Assembly (NCBI GenBank): GCA_031280705.1
Contig: JAITGJ010000179.1
Coordinates: 1-15,490 of the forward strand
From: Spirochaetaceae bacterium
GTDB taxonomy: Bacteria; Spirochaetota; Spirochaetia; Treponematales; Breznakiellaceae
Length of the DNA: 15,490 nt
Direction of reading: 5' to 3'
Shown: piece after piece, positions 14,236 through 15,490 of the stretch
How the letters are laid out: each line of letters opens with the position of its first letter
Numbering within the stretch: position 1 is the stretch's first letter
Program-made: the position numbers and the translations under genes
The notes under the pieces: generated by a model
Database searches by the model: none
Told to the model about the DNA's origin: nothing
Seen by the model: only the letters and a program-made list of their open reading frames with translations

Positions 14236-14642
14236 GGCGAACGCGCCCGCCCCTAATCAGCGCCGTCCCGTGATGTTTTTGTTTAGTCTATAGGGAACCT
14301 CTAAAAACCGGTTGTTTTCAGAGGTTCCCTTGCGGTTTCTCGCCCTATGGGCTGCGAAACACGCATTTTTTGAAAATCGCATTTTCGTAGCCTAAAGGCT
14401 AAGAAAATGCAAGGTCTGTCCGCAAAGTAACCGACTTTGTGGACAAACACTATATATTAGAGTTGTTTAGCAATCTCAGTTTCTAAACAACTTCCGTTAA
14501 AAAATGGCCTGTTCGCTAACCCGGCTGGCTATCGAACAACGCTAATAGACAAATTCCTCTAAAAAAATGTATTCTTGAAAAAAGCCGCCGCCTGCGTGGA
14601 GACGGGCGGCGGGGCGGCGCCGGGAGACGCGGAGTTTATTGT
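14236..14642. repeat. Palindrome-mosaic island 2 (six consecutive hairpins)
   Basis: This gene-free stretch is richer in A+T than its surroundings and folds into successive hairpins. (1) AGGGAACCTCT 14292-14302/14320-14330, with inner AAAAC/GTTTT. (2) TGCG-GTTTC-GCCC, 14331-14365, abutting the first. (3) GCATTTTC and TAGCC, 14379-14392/14397-14410. (4) TGTCCGCAAAGT 14417-14428/14434-14445, 12 bp with one G-T pair. (5) AGTTGTTTAG 14461-14470/14483-14492. (6) TGTTCG 14510-14515/14533-14538. A GC-rich stem at 14585-14592/14605-14612 lies in the leader of the next gene. CCTCTAAAAA occurs twice (14298-14307, 14556-14565). The stems are unlike each other in sequence. No gene, CRISPR repeat or integron attC site was recognised. 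Confidence 0.7.
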
Positions 14643-15173
14643 ATGGAACCGAACGGTAAAAAAGGGGAGGAGAACAGTGGGCGCGGTACGAAGCCGGAAA
14701 AAAATACCCCCGCCGCGCGATTTTTGTTTCCGCTTTTTTTGGATATTTCCGGTAAAAAGGTCCTCGTCATTGGCGGCGGGGCGGTTGCGCTCAGGCGTGT
14801 CAGGAAACTGCTTCCATTCCGCTGCCGGATAGAAATACTGTCGCCTGCCATTTGCGGAGAACTTCACCGCCTTGCGGGCGCGTTTCCCGGCGTGATTACG
14901 CTTACGGAAGGCAGGTTCCGCGCGGGCGCTTCCGCCGGGGCCGATTTTGTCATAGCGGCGTCAGACAGCCGCACGGCAAATCACGCGGCGGCGGAAGAGT
15001 GCGGGAAGAACAGGATTCCTGTTTCGGTTGCCGACCGGGCGGAGGAGTCTGATTTTTTCTTTCCCGCGCTGGTGATGGAAGATGATCTTGTTATCGGCGT
15101 GGTGTCTTCAACGGGAGACCACAAAAAAGTAAAATACGCCCGGGAGAAAATAAGCGGCGTCTTCAAAAAATAA
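14643..15173 (+). CDS. Precorrin-2 dehydrogenase (Met8p/CysG N-terminal type)
   Basis: This 176-residue protein would oxidise precorrin-2 to sirohydrochlorin with NAD+, on the way to sirohaem or anaerobic cobalamin. Visible features are FPLFLDISGKKVLVIGGGAVA (29-49), the NAD-binding loop with G44-G46; VIAASDSRTAN (103-113), where D108 matches the catalytic aspartate of this family; and DFFFPALV (137-144) followed by VVSSTG. The family's usual Asn before the VAD segment is Ser here (PVSVAD). The N-terminal 27 residues are extra, polar and poorly conserved, so the true start might be later, but no better start codon is evident. CGGAG upstream gives modest support for the ATG. There is no uroporphyrinogen methyltransferase domain, so that step is separate. 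hemB follows 81 bases later. Confidence 0.85.
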   Translation: MEPNGKKGEENSGRGTKPEKNTPAARFLFPLFLDISGKKVLVIGGGAVALRRVRKLLPFRCRIEILSPAICGELHRLAGAFPGVITLTEGRFRAGASAGADFVIAASDSRTANHAAAEECGKNRIPVSVADRAEESDFFFPALVMEDDLVIGVVSSTGDHKKVKYAREKISGVFKK

Positions 15174-15254
15174 CGGCGGCCGGGCGTACCGGGCCTGGAG
15201 CCACGGCAGTGCGTTTGCCGCGCCTGTCATAAACACGCGGAGCGGAGGTTTTTG

Positions 15255-15490
15255 ATGAGAGCATTGCTGCGGCGCGGCCGCCGGCTGAGGAGTACGGATT
15301 CCCTGCGGCGTTTGGTACGCGAAACGCGGGTTTCAAAAGAATCACTTGTATTTCCGGTATTTGTAAAAGAAGGAAAAAACATTGTAGAAGAAATACCGTC
15401 AATGGAAGGACAGTACCGCTATAGTGTTGACCGTCTCGGCGCTGTTTTTGACAAACTGCTTGCCGCGGGCGTGCGGAATGTCCTCCTGTT
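15255..15490 (+). CDS. hemB: Delta-aminolevulinic acid dehydratase HemB (partial, cut by window end)
   Basis: Only the first 78 codons are present. The translation MRALLRRGRRLRSTDSLRRL continues through VRETRVSKESLVFPVFVKEG and EEIPSMEGQYRYSVDRL to AAGVRNVLL. This matches the N-terminus of porphobilinogen synthase (RxxR, RETxL, LIxPLFVxEG, ISMPGxxRxS, GIxxVxLFG). The enzyme joins two 5-aminolevulinate molecules into porphobilinogen, the first common tetrapyrrole ring. The ATG follows GGAGG (15243-15247) by seven bases. The zinc or magnesium site and the active-site lysines lie beyond the window, so metal class cannot be judged. With the upstream precorrin-2 dehydrogenase it marks the start of a tetrapyrrole cluster. 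Confidence 0.92.
   Translation, partial: MRALLRRGRRLRSTDSLRRLVRETRVSKESLVFPVFVKEGKNIVEEIPSMEGQYRYSVDRLGAVFDKLLAAGVRNVLL

Noticed and set aside
14236..14642. CRISPR array or integron attC cassette sites
   Set aside because: The hairpin stems differ from one another, no repeat of 23-40 bases recurs with spacers, and no conserved attC R/L core boxes are seen.
14580..14642. Cobalamin riboswitch before the precorrin-2 dehydrogenase
   Set aside because: No B12-box (GCCACTG-like) or its paired core was seen here or in the 1186-1345 spacer.
14575..14832. 85-codon plus-strand ORF overlapping the start of the precorrin-2 dehydrogenase gene
   Set aside because: It begins at a weak TTG, has no domain, and overlaps a gene with clear NAD-binding motifs in another frame.

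Overview
The window looks like a stretch of spirochaete chromosome, most likely a Treponema-type organism. The best evidence is the chemotaxis block: a CheA whose first residues (MSDYLDPNNEELLKDFF) and extended dimerisation region are of treponemal type, a CheW fused to a CheR-like domain, and a CheX phosphatase. Coding DNA is GC-rich with a strong G/C third-position bias. Host-associated, perhaps termite-gut, treponemes are a reasonable guess, but that is inference.

Layout, left to right. (1) 1-197 is a gene-free run of consecutive inverted repeats ending inside the stop codon of (2) a minus-strand uroporphyrinogen-decarboxylase-fold protein of the corrinoid/methylcobalamin methyltransferase type (196-1185). 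(3) It is divergent from a Cache-domain chemoreceptor (1346-3106). The two share a 160-base spacer with a symmetric, two-way promoter candidate and a long leader hairpin touching the receptor's ribosome site. (4) An RNase II/R-family exoribonuclease (3193-5097). (5) The chemotaxis core: cheA (5188-7638), cheW-cheR-like (7690-9024), a 354-base hairpin-rich gap, and cheX (9379-9852). The cheY that follows cheX in T. pallidum and T. denticola is absent. (6) A tRNA-Val(GAC) with a clear sigma-70 promoter and terminator (9967-10121). (7) A secreted BspA-like leucine-rich-repeat protein (10133-11002) and a YhfC-type membrane protein (11067-11879). (8) Aspartate kinase and DapB, three bases apart (12103-14235), for the diaminopimelate/lysine branch. 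(9) A second, AT-richer gene-free island (14236-14642) made of six abutting or near-abutting hairpins. (10) The start of a tetrapyrrole cluster: precorrin-2 dehydrogenase (14643-15173) and hemB, cut by the window end (15255-15490).

How the genes fit together: the receptor, CheA, CheW-CheR-like and CheX would form one membrane signalling array with its phosphatase; the response regulator must be encoded elsewhere. The corrinoid-type methyltransferase and the tetrapyrrole genes at opposite ends could both relate to cobamide metabolism, but nothing in the sequence links them directly.

The least explained feature is the pair of palindrome-mosaic islands. Successive stems differ in sequence, yet the islands share short words and one related hairpin. 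They look like members of a dispersed palindromic repeat family. No convincing new defence system or complete mobile element is visible.
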